A stretch of DNA of 33,121 nt from a bacterium (GTDB taxonomy: Bacteria > Krumholzibacteriota > Krumholzibacteriia > LZORAL124-64-63). Below the pieces are notes generated by a model. It was given only the letters and a program-made list of their open reading frames with translations. It searched no databases and was not told where the DNA came from. The stretch is taken from positions 1-33,121 of the forward strand of contig PIVY01000038.1 in the NCBI GenBank assembly GCA_003353795.1, read 5' to 3'. The stretch's first letter is position 1. Each line of letters begins with the position of its first letter. Both the position numbers and the translations under genes were made by a program. This document shows, one piece after another, positions 21,881-31,400 of the stretch.

Positions 21881-24800
21881 GTGAAGACGCTGCTGCAGAA
21901 CCCCGCGTTCCGATTCCTCTCCGATCTGCGACTGGCCGCCGTGCTCCTCGTGATCTTCGCCATCGCCGCCGGCGTGGCCACGTGGATCGAATCGTACTAC
22001 GCCGGAGTCGGGTCCACCGACACCGGCCGCGCGGCCGCTTACTCCATGGTCTTCGACGCACTCTGGTTCAACGTGCTGCTGATCATGCTGTTCGTGAACG
22101 TGCTCCTGAACCTGGTGCGGCGCTTCGCGCGCGGCCGCCAGCCGCTCGGCTTCCTGCTCGTGCATGTGGGCATGCTGGTGATCCTGGTGGGCGCCGGCAT
22201 GACGCGCTGGTACGGGTACGAAGGGTACCTGCGGATCCGAGAGGGTCAGGCCAACAACATGGTGGCGTCGGCCAAGCTCTTCGCAGTGGTGTCGCAGGGT
22301 GACGACGAGGCAGCCATGCCGCTGCGCCTCTTCAAGCCCGGCCGGCAGAGTCACGCCAAGAACGTGACCGTCGGCGGTCAGTCGCTGACCCTGGGCGTGT
22401 CCGAGTACTGGACGCGTTTCGAGCGCTCGATGATGCCCGGCGAGGGCGGCATCGCGCGGGTGGTGCTGAGCACCATGGGGTCCAGCGGCATGGACACCCA
22501 CCCGATCCAGCAAGGCACCGATACCCAGATCGGCGGCGTCATGGTGCGCTTCCACGAGGACGGCTTGCCGGAAGCCACGGAATCGACGGGACGATTCGGC
22601 GATCTACGCGTACGCATTGGCGACGCGACCTGCCGCATACCCGTCACGGCGGTACCCGGCCTGATCGGCGAGTGCGCCGGCTGGCGGTTCGAGTTGGCCG
22701 AGTTCCAGAGCGACTACCGCGTCGGCGGCGATTCGGATCCTGACGGCCCCATGCACAATCCCATGATCCGCCTCGACGTCACCACGCCGGGCGGCGACGT
22801 GGCCGAGAAGATCCTCTTCGCCCTGCACCCCGATTTCGGGATGATGCACGACGAGGACGAACTCTTCGCGCAGGTGGATTTGCTCTACGAGTACAGCAGC
22901 GGTATCGACATCGCGAAGGTGGACGGCCAGATCGTCATGCGGGCGTCGTTCCCCTTCGAGGCCGCGTCCATGGACGGCGGCGCCGAGGGCCGCATGGTGG
23001 CCGTCGGCGAGGTCGTGCCCATGCAGGCGCAGCAGCTGTACCGGAGCGAGAGCGGTTTCCAGGCCGTGGCGTCGGAAGTGGAGACCTCGCTGATCACCGT
23101 GGCGGCCCAGAGCCAGAACCCCAATGCCCCCGACGCTGCCCGGGTCTATATCGAGCAGAACGGCGAACGGGCCGAGGCGATCTGCATCCACGGCGCCAAT
23201 CCCCAGCGGGTGGAACTTGCCGGGAACTCCTACATGGTCCACTACGGTTCGATCCTCAGCGCGCTGCCCTACGAACTGTTCCTGAAGGACTTCCTGCTCG
23301 AGACCTACCCCGGCAGCGACAACCCCGCCAGCTACGAGAGTCACGTGCTGCTCAACGACCCCGACCACGGGATCGAGGGCCAGCCGGTGCGGATCTGGAT
23401 GAACCATCCGTTGAACCATCGCGGCACCAAGCACTTCCAGTCGAGTTACGATCGGGACCGCCTGGGCACGGTCCTGTCGATCAACAGGGATCCGGGAAAG
23501 ATGCCGACCTACATTGGCTACTCCATCCTCTCGCTAGGCTTCGCGCTGATCATCGCGCGAATCATCGGCGAGCGCATGCGCACCCGCTCGGCCGCCATCG
23601 CCGCCGGCATGGTGCTGCTGGCTGCGGCCGGAACACTGATGCCCTCCAGCGCTTTGGCGCAGGATCCTGGGCACGGTCAACCGGGGCACGTCCACAATGA
23701 AGCGCCGAGCGCGCCACCGTCATTGACGCTGTCGCCGGAGAACCTGGAGGCCGCGTCGCAGCTCATCGTCCAGGACTATCGCGGGCGCATGAAGCCGCTG
23801 GATACCCTGGCGCGGGAGACCGCCATCAAGATCACCAAGCGCACCCGCTTCGAGGGGCGCGAGCCGGTGGAGGTCTTCCTGGGTTACGTGGTGCATCCGT
23901 CAGCGTGGTATCACTATCCGTCGATCCACGTGAAGAATCCGGGTGTGCAGGATCTCGTCGGCGTCGGACGGGAAACGCACCACGTCTCGCTGGGGTCCTT
24001 GCTCCAGGGCGGCTCGTACAAGCTGCAGGACGTGGTCGAGCAAGCGCACCGCACGTCGGCCGACAAGCGCAACAAGACCCAGCAGAAGCTCATCGTCTTC
24101 GACGAGCGGGTGCACATCCTCTACGGCGCGCTCCAGGGTACCTCGTTGCGGATCTTCCCGATGCTCGACGACCCGGCCAACACCTGGGAGAGCATCGATA
24201 CCGTGCTGGCCAGCATCCCCGAGGGCGATCCGCGCCGCGCCGAGTACGTGGCCGCGTCCGAGGCCCTGTTCGGCGGACTGGCGAAGAACGAGAACGCGCG
24301 CATTCGCGAGGGCCTGCGGCTCACCGCCGCCCTGCAGCAGAATTACGGCGCCGAGGTCCTGCCCTCCTCCCTGCGGGTGAACTCGGAGCTGACGCTCAAC
24401 AACATGCGGCCGTTCGCCAAGTCCACGCTGCCTTACCTGCTGGGCTTCCTGCTCCTGATCATCGCCTTCTTCGTGGGCCTGTTTGCGCGCCATGGCCAGA
24501 CCTGGTCGTGGAAGAACCCGCTGTACGCCGTGGGCATGCTGTCGTTGCTGGCCGGATTTGCGCTGCACACCTACGGCTTCGTGCTGCGCTGGATCGCGTC
24601 GGGCCGGGCGCCCCTGAGCAACGGTCACGAGTCGCTGCTCTGGGTGGCGCTCGCCGTTGCCCTGGCCGGCATCCTGTTCGAGTTCGGCAGCCGTACCGCC
24701 GCCGCCGGCGCCCTGGGCGCGCTGCTGACCTCGGTGGTTCTCGGCGTGGCCATGATGAGCACCTTCGATCCCGCCATCGGTCCCCTGGTGCCGGTGCTGG

Positions 24801-25396
24801 CCTCGTACTGGCTCAACATCCACGTGACCATCATCACGGCGAGTTACGGTTTCCTGGGTCTGTGCTGCCTGCTGGGCATGCTGACCCTGGTTCTGTACGT
24901 GACCACGTGGAGAGGCGGCCCGAAGCCCAACGTCACGTCGGCCATCGCCAAGCTCGACAGGCTGAACCTGGACGTGATGATCGCCGGCCTCGGCATGCTC
25001 TCGATCGGTACGTTGCTGGGCGGCGTGTGGGCCAACGAGAGCTGGGGCCGCTACTGGGGCTGGGATCCCAAGGAGACCTGGGCGCTGGTCTCGATCTTGA
25101 TCTACGCGGCGATCCTGCACTTCCGCTGGATCCCCAAGCTGAACAACCCGTTCGTGCAGGCGACGGGATCGTTCCTGGCGATCTGGTCCATCATCATGAC
25201 CTATTTCGGGGTGAACTACCTGCTCGTGGGACTGCACAGCTACGCGGCCGGCGAGGCCGTCACCGTTCCGCTGTGGGTGACCCTTTCGTTCACCGGCTCG
25301 GTGATCTTCTGCATCATCGGGTTCTTCGCCTGGTCGGACAGTACCGGTCAGAAGCGCCGGGACCCGCAGGTGGCGCCGGCCGGCGGGAGTGCGTGA
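21881..25396 (+). CDS. ccsBA: Fused ResB-CcsA cytochrome c synthase (System II)
   Basis: A 1171-residue inner-membrane protein that would export haem and attach it to CxxCH apocytochromes. The N-terminal ResB part has TM segments at about 18-35, 60-78 and 88-107 (FLLVHVGMLVILVGAG, with a membrane His). A long periplasmic region follows, then a TM near 545-565. A second hydrophobic segment (about 566-592) and a roughly 250-residue periplasmic stretch (VQDYRGRMKPLDTLARE) lead to the CcsA part with multiple TMs from about 850. The haem-handling WWD motif is WANESWGRYWGWDPKETWA (about 1050-1068), with His residues in GHESLLW, NIHVTII and HFRWIP. GTG 21881 (MKTLLQNPAF) with GAGG upstream is chosen; the frame is open to 21818. 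It is the maturation enzyme expected for the 13-heme cytochrome. Confidence 0.94.
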   Translation: MKTLLQNPAFRFLSDLRLAAVLLVIFAIAAGVATWIESYYAGVGSTDTGRAAAYSMVFDALWFNVLLIMLFVNVLLNLVRRFARGRQPLGFLLVHVGMLVILVGAGMTRWYGYEGYLRIREGQANNMVASAKLFAVVSQGDDEAAMPLRLFKPGRQSHAKNVTVGGQSLTLGVSEYWTRFERSMMPGEGGIARVVLSTMGSSGMDTHPIQQGTDTQIGGVMVRFHEDGLPEATESTGRFGDLRVRIGDATCRIPVTAVPGLIGECAGWRFELAEFQSDYRVGGDSDPDGPMHNPMIRLDVTTPGGDVAEKILFALHPDFGMMHDEDELFAQVDLLYEYSSGIDIAKVDGQIVMRASFPFEAASMDGGAEGRMVAVGEVVPMQAQQLYRSESGFQAVASEVETSLITVAAQSQNPNAPDAARVYIEQNGERAEAICIHGANPQRVELAGNSYMVHYGSILSALPYELFLKDFLLETYPGSDNPASYESHVLLNDPDHGIEGQPVRIWMNHPLNHRGTKHFQSSYDRDRLGTVLSINRDPGKMPTYIGYSILSLGFALIIARIIGERMRTRSAAIAAGMVLLAAAGTLMPSSALAQDPGHGQPGHVHNEAPSAPPSLTLSPENLEAASQLIVQDYRGRMKPLDTLARETAIKITKRTRFEGREPVEVFLGYVVHPSAWYHYPSIHVKNPGVQDLVGVGRETHHVSLGSLLQGGSYKLQDVVEQAHRTSADKRNKTQQKLIVFDERVHILYGALQGTSLRIFPMLDDPANTWESIDTVLASIPEGDPRRAEYVAASEALFGGLAKNENARIREGLRLTAALQQNYGAEVLPSSLRVNSELTLNNMRPFAKSTLPYLLGFLLLIIAFFVGLFARHGQTWSWKNPLYAVGMLSLLAGFALHTYGFVLRWIASGRAPLSNGHESLLWVALAVALAGILFEFGSRTAAAGALGALLTSVVLGVAMMSTFDPAIGPLVPVLASYWLNIHVTIITASYGFLGLCCLLGMLTLVLYVTTWRGGPKPNVTSAIAKLDRLNLDVMIAGLGMLSIGTLLGGVWANESWGRYWGWDPKETWALVSILIYAAILHFRWIPKLNNPFVQATGSFLAIWSIIMTYFGVNYLLVGLHSYAAGEAVTVPLWVTLSFTGSVIFCIIGFFAWSDSTGQKRRDPQVAPAGGSA

Positions 25397-25430
25397 CGGG
25401 ACCGGCCCAAACGGGTTTCGCGAAAAGGAA

Positions 25431-25459
25431 CGGCCCCCGGACAGGACGTCCGGGGGCCG
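25431..25459. terminator. Bidirectional terminator between convergent genes
   Basis: A 12-bp perfect stem pairs CGGCCCCCGGAC (25431-25442) with its complement (25448-25459) around AGGAC. The minus strand continues TTCCTTTT, a good T-tract for the 25481 gene. The plus strand continues CTCTTCGT, weaker, for the cytochrome c synthase gene. Confidence 0.85.
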
Positions 25460-25480
25460 CTCTTCGTGGTGGCTGGTCCG

Positions 25481-27595
25481 CTAGGTCTTCTTTTTCAGCA
25501 TGAAGATGTTGCCGCTGTTGCCCTGGCCCACCGGCCGAGCCTTGGCGGTTCCGGCGGCCACCGGCTCGCCGTCGGCGTCCTCTTCGGCCTCCTCGATGGC
25601 GGCCTCGGCCTCGTCATCGCTGAGCTCGACCACGGGCTCTGATTCTGGCTCTGGCTCGGGCGGAGGCGCCGGCGCCGGTGCGGGCTCGGGTACAGGTTCG
25701 GGCGCGACCTCGGCCTCCGGTTCCGGCGTCGGCTCGGGCTCCGGCTCCGGTTCCCGCTGCGGGGCGGGTTCGGGTGGCGGGGCCGCCGCGGCCGCGGGCT
25801 CCGCCGACTCCTCGCCAATGGCCTTCTTCGGCTTGTTCAGCATGAAGACGTTGGCGTTGGCGCCCGACGGCCGGGCCGTCGGCTTGGACGCACCGCTCGA
25901 ACTCTCCTCGGCCGCGGGCTCCGGCTCCGGCTCGGGCGGGACGCTGCCGGCGGCCACGTCAGCCAGCTCGTCGAGGAGGCTGTCGGTTGCGGCGGCGATG
26001 TCGTCGGTCTCGTCGGCCGGGGGCTCGGGCGCCGGCTCCGGAATGGTCTCCGGAATGGGCTCGGGCACGGGCTCCGGTTCCGGCGCAACGGCTTCCGGCT
26101 CGGGGACCGGTTCAGGCACTGGTGCAGGCACTGGCGCAGGTGCGGGGGCCGGTTCGGGGGCCGGTTCGGGCGCGGCGGCCACGGGCTGCTGCTGTTCCAC
26201 CACCGGTTCCGGCTGCGCTGCTACGGGCGCCGGTGTCGCCGCCGGAGCGGGAGCTGGAATCGGCGGGGCCGGCGCCGCAACGGGCGTCGGAGCCTGGTAC
26301 GCGGCGCCAGGCTGCACCTGGAGCGGCGGTTCGAGCATGAGGTCGCCCAGGTTCGCGGCCACCTTGCGTACCGAGGCCACGTTCTTGATGATCTGACTGA
26401 TGGCGGTCTCGTAGTCGCGCTGGCTGGTGAGGATCCCGTCCACGGCGGCCTCGATGCTGCCGGTGGATTGACTGGTGGCGTCAGCGAGTTGCCGCACTTC
26501 CTGGGCGACCACGGTGGTGAACGCCTCGCCGGTGGCGCCGTTGGCCGCGGCTTCGGTTTCGATGCGACCGGCCACGTCCTGGCTGCGGGCGGCCAGGGCG
26601 CGCACCCGGGCCACCACGTCGCCCATTTCGCGCGCGTTTTCCAGCAACTCGCGGGCGGTGTCGGCAGCGTATACGGCGGCGTTGTTGGCGGTGCGGGTGA
26701 CGCGGGCGCCCTCGTGGGTGTCCTGGGCCATCTCGTTGAGACTGAACAGCATGCCTTGCAGCGCGGTGGTCACCGAATCCACGGCGTTCTGCATGCGCTC
26801 GGCGCTGCGGGCCACGGTCAGCATGTCCACCGAGACGCGGTCTACCGAGGCGCTCGCGAGTCCCAGGTCGCCGCTGGCCTGCATCGGCGGTGCGGGTCGG
26901 TGATGCGGCGCGGCTGCCGGTCGACGGAAGATGGATGCCGGCGGCTCGCCGTGCGGATCGGCCATGGCCGCAGGAGGGATGTCCAGAGCAGCGGTGGCAG
27001 GCGCGGCGACGGCAGTCCGCCGCGGCCAGAGAGTGATCAGGCCCACGAGGAGGGTCACCCCGCCGAGCACCACGGCCACGGTGCGCGCGACGGTGCCCAG
27101 TTCGGCGGACTGGCGGTCGGAGTTGCGCAGGGCGGACGCGGTGGCGTCGATTCCGGCGCGCATCTCGTCGGCAGGTCTGCGGAAGCTCGCGAGGACCTCG
27201 CGGCCGGCGGCGCTGCTGGGCGCAAACTCGCCAGCGGCCAGGTCGGCCAGGTCGAGACCGAGCGTCCTCCAGATCTCCTGCAGGCCGTCGACGGCCGCGG
27301 CGGCCGGTCCGCCGTCCACCAACTCGCTCAGGGCCACCAGGTTCTGGTCATAGGCCAGGACGGCGCGGGCCAGGTCCTGTCGCGCCTCGCGGACCGAACC
27401 GAGGTCATTCGCCTCGGACAGGCTGCCGGCGTGGCTGGACATGGCGTCCAGCGATGCACCGAGTTCGGCGACCAGTTCGAGCTGGGCGGGATGGGTGTCG
27501 CGCCCGCCCTGGGTGTGGACCATCAGCCCCACGGATGCCAAGAGCAGGCACGCGCTGAGCAGGGTCATGGAAATCAAGATGCGCCGGGACGACAT
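25481..27595 (-). CDS. Membrane protein with degenerate chemoreceptor-like coil and duplicated Pro/Glu-rich tail
   Basis: A 704-residue protein. TM1 (about 7-26) and TM2 (172-190) enclose a helical periplasmic domain. The cytoplasmic coil at about 246-418 resembles a methyl-accepting signalling domain: VVAQEVRQLADATSQSTGSIEAAVDGIL matches the descending helix. The tip, normally NLLALNAAIEAARAGE, reads RSQDVAGRIETEAAANGATGE, so CheA/CheW contact residues are not recognisable. From 477 on there are two copies of a module: Pro/Glu repeats, an acidic helix (527-550; 655-678) and a basic-hydrophobic motif ARPxG...N[VI]FML[NK]K (574-588; 686-702). The start ATG 27595 has GGAGG upstream; the frame is open to 27697. 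No che genes are nearby. Possibly a localisation or scaffold protein (inference). Confidence 0.85.
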   Translation of the reverse strand: MSSRRILISMTLLSACLLLASVGLMVHTQGGRDTHPAQLELVAELGASLDAMSSHAGSLSEANDLGSVREARQDLARAVLAYDQNLVALSELVDGGPAAAAVDGLQEIWRTLGLDLADLAAGEFAPSSAAGREVLASFRRPADEMRAGIDATASALRNSDRQSAELGTVARTVAVVLGGVTLLVGLITLWPRRTAVAAPATAALDIPPAAMADPHGEPPASIFRRPAAAPHHRPAPPMQASGDLGLASASVDRVSVDMLTVARSAERMQNAVDSVTTALQGMLFSLNEMAQDTHEGARVTRTANNAAVYAADTARELLENAREMGDVVARVRALAARSQDVAGRIETEAAANGATGEAFTTVVAQEVRQLADATSQSTGSIEAAVDGILTSQRDYETAISQIIKNVASVRKVAANLGDLMLEPPLQVQPGAAYQAPTPVAAPAPPIPAPAPAATPAPVAAQPEPVVEQQQPVAAAPEPAPEPAPAPAPVPAPVPEPVPEPEAVAPEPEPVPEPIPETIPEPAPEPPADETDDIAAATDSLLDELADVAAGSVPPEPEPEPAAEESSSGASKPTARPSGANANVFMLNKPKKAIGEESAEPAAAAAPPPEPAPQREPEPEPEPTPEPEAEVAPEPVPEPAPAPAPPPEPEPESEPVVELSDDEAEAAIEEAEEDADGEPVAAGTAKARPVGQGNSGNIFMLKKKT
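25630..26200 (-). repeat. Low-complexity Pro/Glu/Ala coding repeats
   Basis: Two blocks (about 25630-25800 and 26010-26200) of short degenerate GC-rich repeats encode strings of EP, AP and VP dipeptides in the tail of the receptor-like protein. They produce long spurious open frames on the opposite strand. Confidence 0.75.
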
Positions 27596-27702
27596 GATTG
27601 CCTCCGTCGAGGGGTTCGATCCGTCTAGCTCCTCCCTGGTGTTTTCGCCCGCTGGGCGGATGCATTGAGCATTTCCTGCATCTGGGCCGCGATTCAACGG
27701 CC

Positions 27703-27731
27703 GGAAGCCGGGAACGTGGTCCCCGGCTTCC
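27703..27731 (-). terminator. Probable terminator hairpin after the 27759 gene
   Basis: GGAAGCCGGG (27703-27712) pairs perfectly with CCCGGCTTCC (27722-27731) around a 9-nt loop, 28 nt past the stop of the minus-strand gene. The T-tract is poor. The rest of the 163-nt gap (27596-27758) holds the leader of the receptor-like gene, with no other gene seen. Confidence 0.5.
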
Positions 27732-27758
27732 AGATCGGAACATCCTCGAATTTCGTGG

Positions 27759-28349
27759 TCAGCGGTAGAGCGACTTCACCGAACTCCAAGTCCCGCTTTC
27801 GGTTCCGACGGTGCCGACGATTTCCAGGCGCACGTCGGAGATGCCGCCGTACGAGTCGTCGGTGATCCAGCAGATGCCGATGAGGGCCCAGTCGACAAAG
27901 AACTCGATGTGGAGGTCGGCGCCGATCAGGGCGGACAGGTCGAGCACATCCGGCGGGCAGCAGGATGAGACATCGCCCCTCTGGTCGATGAAGGCCCCGT
28001 CCTGCGGCGAGATACTGGCGCGGAAATAGTCGCCGGGGAATGCGTCGGACTGGATGAACATGCCGAAACCGGCGTAGAACGGCGAGGTCTCGGGCCCCAT
28101 GCCGTCGTCGCAGGTGATCTCGCCGGTGTGCCAGTTGCCGGACACCACGAGGTCGAGCTGCTCGATGGCGGTGACGTCGGCGGGGATGGTCAGGTCGACG
28201 GTGCGCATCTGGGGATAGCCCGGGTTGGGCTCGGAGAAGGCATCGGCTTCGTAGCCGCCGATCAATCCGGGCAGCGGGATGACGTACGAGTCGGCGTGAG
28301 CGAGGCCGGTCGTGACCATGAACAGAATGGCGATGGCGACGATCTTCAT
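27759..28349 (-). CDS. Secreted protein of unknown function, 196 residues
   Basis: The product begins with a signal peptide (MKIVAIAILFMVTTGLAHA). The mature part is beta-rich and Gly/Asp-rich: TVDLTIPADVTAIEQLDLVVSGNWHTGEITC, then FIQSDAFPGDYFRASISPQDG, then ISDVRLEIVGTV near the end. This looks like a jelly-roll or carbohydrate-binding-type sandwich, which is inference from strand pattern only. Cysteines (ITCDD, SSCCPPD, GICW) could form disulfides. GGGAG lies about 7 nt before ATG 28349; an in-frame ATG 15 nt upstream overlaps that site and was rejected. A TACAAT at 28385-28380 on the minus strand could be its -10. It diverges from the VPS10-type gene. Confidence 0.78.
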   Translation of the reverse strand: MKIVAIAILFMVTTGLAHADSYVIPLPGLIGGYEADAFSEPNPGYPQMRTVDLTIPADVTAIEQLDLVVSGNWHTGEITCDDGMGPETSPFYAGFGMFIQSDAFPGDYFRASISPQDGAFIDQRGDVSSCCPPDVLDLSALIGADLHIEFFVDWALIGICWITDDSYGGISDVRLEIVGTVGTESGTWSSVKSLYR

Positions 28350-28411
28350 GGTTTCTCCCTTCATTTTGGTGGGGCGACCATTGTAGCACGGATCGCGGTG
28401 GAGGATCTCCA

Positions 28412-28441
28412 TTCCCGGCAGCGCAGGGTTCATGTTAGAGT
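28412..28441 (+). promoter_or_regulatory. Candidate extended -10 promoter of the VPS10-type gene
   Basis: TAGAGT (28436-28441) is preceded by TG one base upstream (28433-28434), with a weak TTCCCG (28412-28417) 18 nt before. The layout mirrors the promoter at 11251-11280. Confidence 0.35.
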
Positions 28442-28481
28442 TCGCCGTCTTGCCGCCCCCAGCCCGAAGGAGTCGAACGCC

Positions 28482-31400
28482 GTGAGAATCTTCCCCACCA
28501 TCTGTCTGATCATCATCGCCGCCATGGCTACCGTGGCCGTGGCCGCAGAGACCGCCGAATCTCCGCTCAACGAGACCACGCTTTCGGGCCTTCAGTGGAG
28601 GGGTATCGGCCCGGCCCTCATGTCCGGCCGCATTGCCGACATCGCAGTCGACCCACGCAGCCAGAGCACCTGGTACGTGGCCGTGGGCAGCGGCGGTATC
28701 TGGAAGACCGTCAACAGCGGCACCACCTGGGCGCCCGTCTTCGACGGTCAGACCAGCTACTCGGTGGGTTGCCTCGCCCTCGATCCGAGCCACCCGAGCA
28801 CCATCTGGGCCGGCACGGGCGAGAACGTGAGCGGCCGGCACGTGGGTTACGGCGACGGCGTGTACCGCAGTCGCGACGGTGGACAGACCTGGGAGAAGCG
28901 GGGCCTCGAGGCGTCCGAGCACATCGGCATGATCAAGGTGCATCCCGACGATCCGGGCACCGTGTTCGTGGCCGCCAACGGTCCCTTGTGGTCGGCCGGC
29001 GGCGAGCGCGGCCTGTTCGTCACCCGCGACGGCGGCGATTCGTGGGAGAAGCTCCTCGGCGACGACGAGTACACCGGTGCCGGCGAGGTCCATTTCGACC
29101 CGCGCGATCCCGACGTGATGTACGCCACCACCTGGCAGCACTTCCGTAACGTGGCTGCGCTCATGGACGGCGGCCCCGGCACGGGCATTCACAAGTCCAC
29201 CGACGGCGGCTACAGCTGGCGCGAACTCACCACCGGGCTGCCCGAGGAGGCCATGGGCAAGATCGGCCTGGCGGTCTCGCCCCAGGATCCCGACGTGGTC
29301 TACGCAGCCATCGAGCTGGGCAACCGCACCGGCGGCTTCTACCGCTCCAGCGACGGCGGCGAGAGCTGGGAACTGCGCAGCGACAAGGTGGCCCGCGGCA
29401 CCGGTCCTCATTACTACCAGGAGATCTTCGCCAGCCCCCACGCGTTCGACCGCGTGTACTTCATGGACGTGATGATGTCCGTCACCCACGACGGCGGCAC
29501 GACATTCGAGTGGGTCGGCGAGGAGCACAAGCACGTCGACAACCACGCCCTCGTGTTCAACCCCCACGACCCCGGCTACCTTCTCGCCGGCTGTGACGGC
29601 GGCATCTACCAGAGCTGGGATCTGGGCAAGAACTGGAAGTTCACGAGCAACCTGCCGCTGACCCAGTTCTACAAGGTGGCCGTGGACTACGACGAGCCCT
29701 TCTACCACATCGTCGGCGGTACCCAGGACAACAACACCCAGTACGGCCCCTCGCGCACCGACAACGTGCACGGCATCCGCAACGCCGACTGGTCGGTGAC
29801 CCTCTTCGGCGACGGCCACCAGCCCGCCATCGATCCCACCAACCCCGACATCATCTACTCCAGCAGTCAGAAGTGCCGCTTCTACCGGGTCGACCGGCGC
29901 ACCGGCGAGCCCGTGCGTATCCAGCCCCAGCCCGGCGCCGACGAATTCGAGGACCGCTGGAACTGGGACGGCCCCATCGTGATCAGCAAGCACGATCCGG
30001 CGCGACTCTACGTGGCCAGCCAGCGCCTCTGGCGCAGCGACGATCGCGGCGACAGCTGGACCGCCCTCTCCGGCGACCTCACCCGCGCCGAGGACCGCCT
30101 CCGCACGCCGATGATGGGCCGTGTCTGGAGCATCGACGAACCCTGGGATCTGGTGGCCATGTCCCAGTTCGGCACCATCACCAGCATCGCCGAGTCGCCG
30201 CTGGACGAGGGCCTCCTCTACATCGGCACCGACGACGGTCTCATCCACGTGACCGAGGACGGCGGCGCGACCTGGCGCGAGGCCGGCCGCCCGCCGAAGG
30301 TGTCGAGCCACCCCTACGTCAACCACCTGCTGGCCGACCGTTTCGACCGCGGCACCGTCTACGCCGTGCTCGACGAGCACAAGTACGGCGACTTCACGCC
30401 GCTGGTGTTCAAGAGCACCAACGCCGGCAAGTCGTGGAAGCCGATCACCGAGGGCCTGCCCGACCGCCACATCGTCTGGCGCCTGGCCCAGGACCACGTG
30501 AACCGGAACCTGCTCTTCGCCGGCACTGAGTTCGGCGTGTTTACGAGCCTCGACGGCGGCGAGTCGTGGCTCAAGCTGGGTGGCGGCTTTCCCACCATTC
30601 CGGTGCGCGACCTCGTGATCCAGGAGCGCGAGAACGACCTGGTGGCCGCCACCTTCGGTCGCAGCTTCTGGATCCTCGACGATTACACCGCGCTGCGCGA
30701 CATCAGCGAGGCGTCGCTGGCCGCCGAGGCGCAGCTCTTCACCCCGCGTGACACCTGGTGGTACATCCCGCGGCGGTTGCTCGGCGGCAGCGAGAAGGCG
30801 GCCCAGGGCGCGGCTTACTTCACGTCGCCCAACCCGCCCTTCGGCGCGGTCTTCACCTACTACCTGAAGGACGGACTGCAGTCGCAGGAGGAGGCGCGGA
30901 AGGAGCGCGAGAAGGCCCTGGCCGACGAGGGCGCCGACGCGCCGCATCCCGGCTGGGACGCGCTGCGGATCGAGGAGACTGAGGACGCGCCGGCGGTGAT
31001 TCTCACGGTGCGGGATCAGGACGGCAACGTGGTGCGCCGGGTCAAGGGTCCCGTGACCGCCGGCATCAACCGCGTGGCCTGGGATCTGCGCGGTCCGGGT
31101 TTCGCGGCCGTCACCGGCCCGATCGAGGAGGAGGTTCGCTCGGGCGTGCTCATGCCGCCGGGCACCTACTCCGTGGAGCTCTCGCGGCGAATCGACGGCG
31201 CGGTCGAGCCCCTGGCCGGACCGGTATCGTTCGAGGTGCGGCGCCTGCACGAGCCCGCGCTTGTGGGCCTGACGCCAGAGGCCTACGCCGCCGCCATGAC
31301 CGAGCTGGCTGCGTTCCAGCGTCAGATGAGCGGCGCCGGTCAGGTGTTCGCCGAGGGCACCGCCCGGGTGACCGCCATCAAGGCCGCGCTCGACCATCAA

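Noticed and set aside
25500-26396. 298-residue Gly/Ser-rich plus-strand frame
   Set aside because: Exact reverse of the Pro/Glu/Ala repeats in the receptor-like gene; low complexity only.
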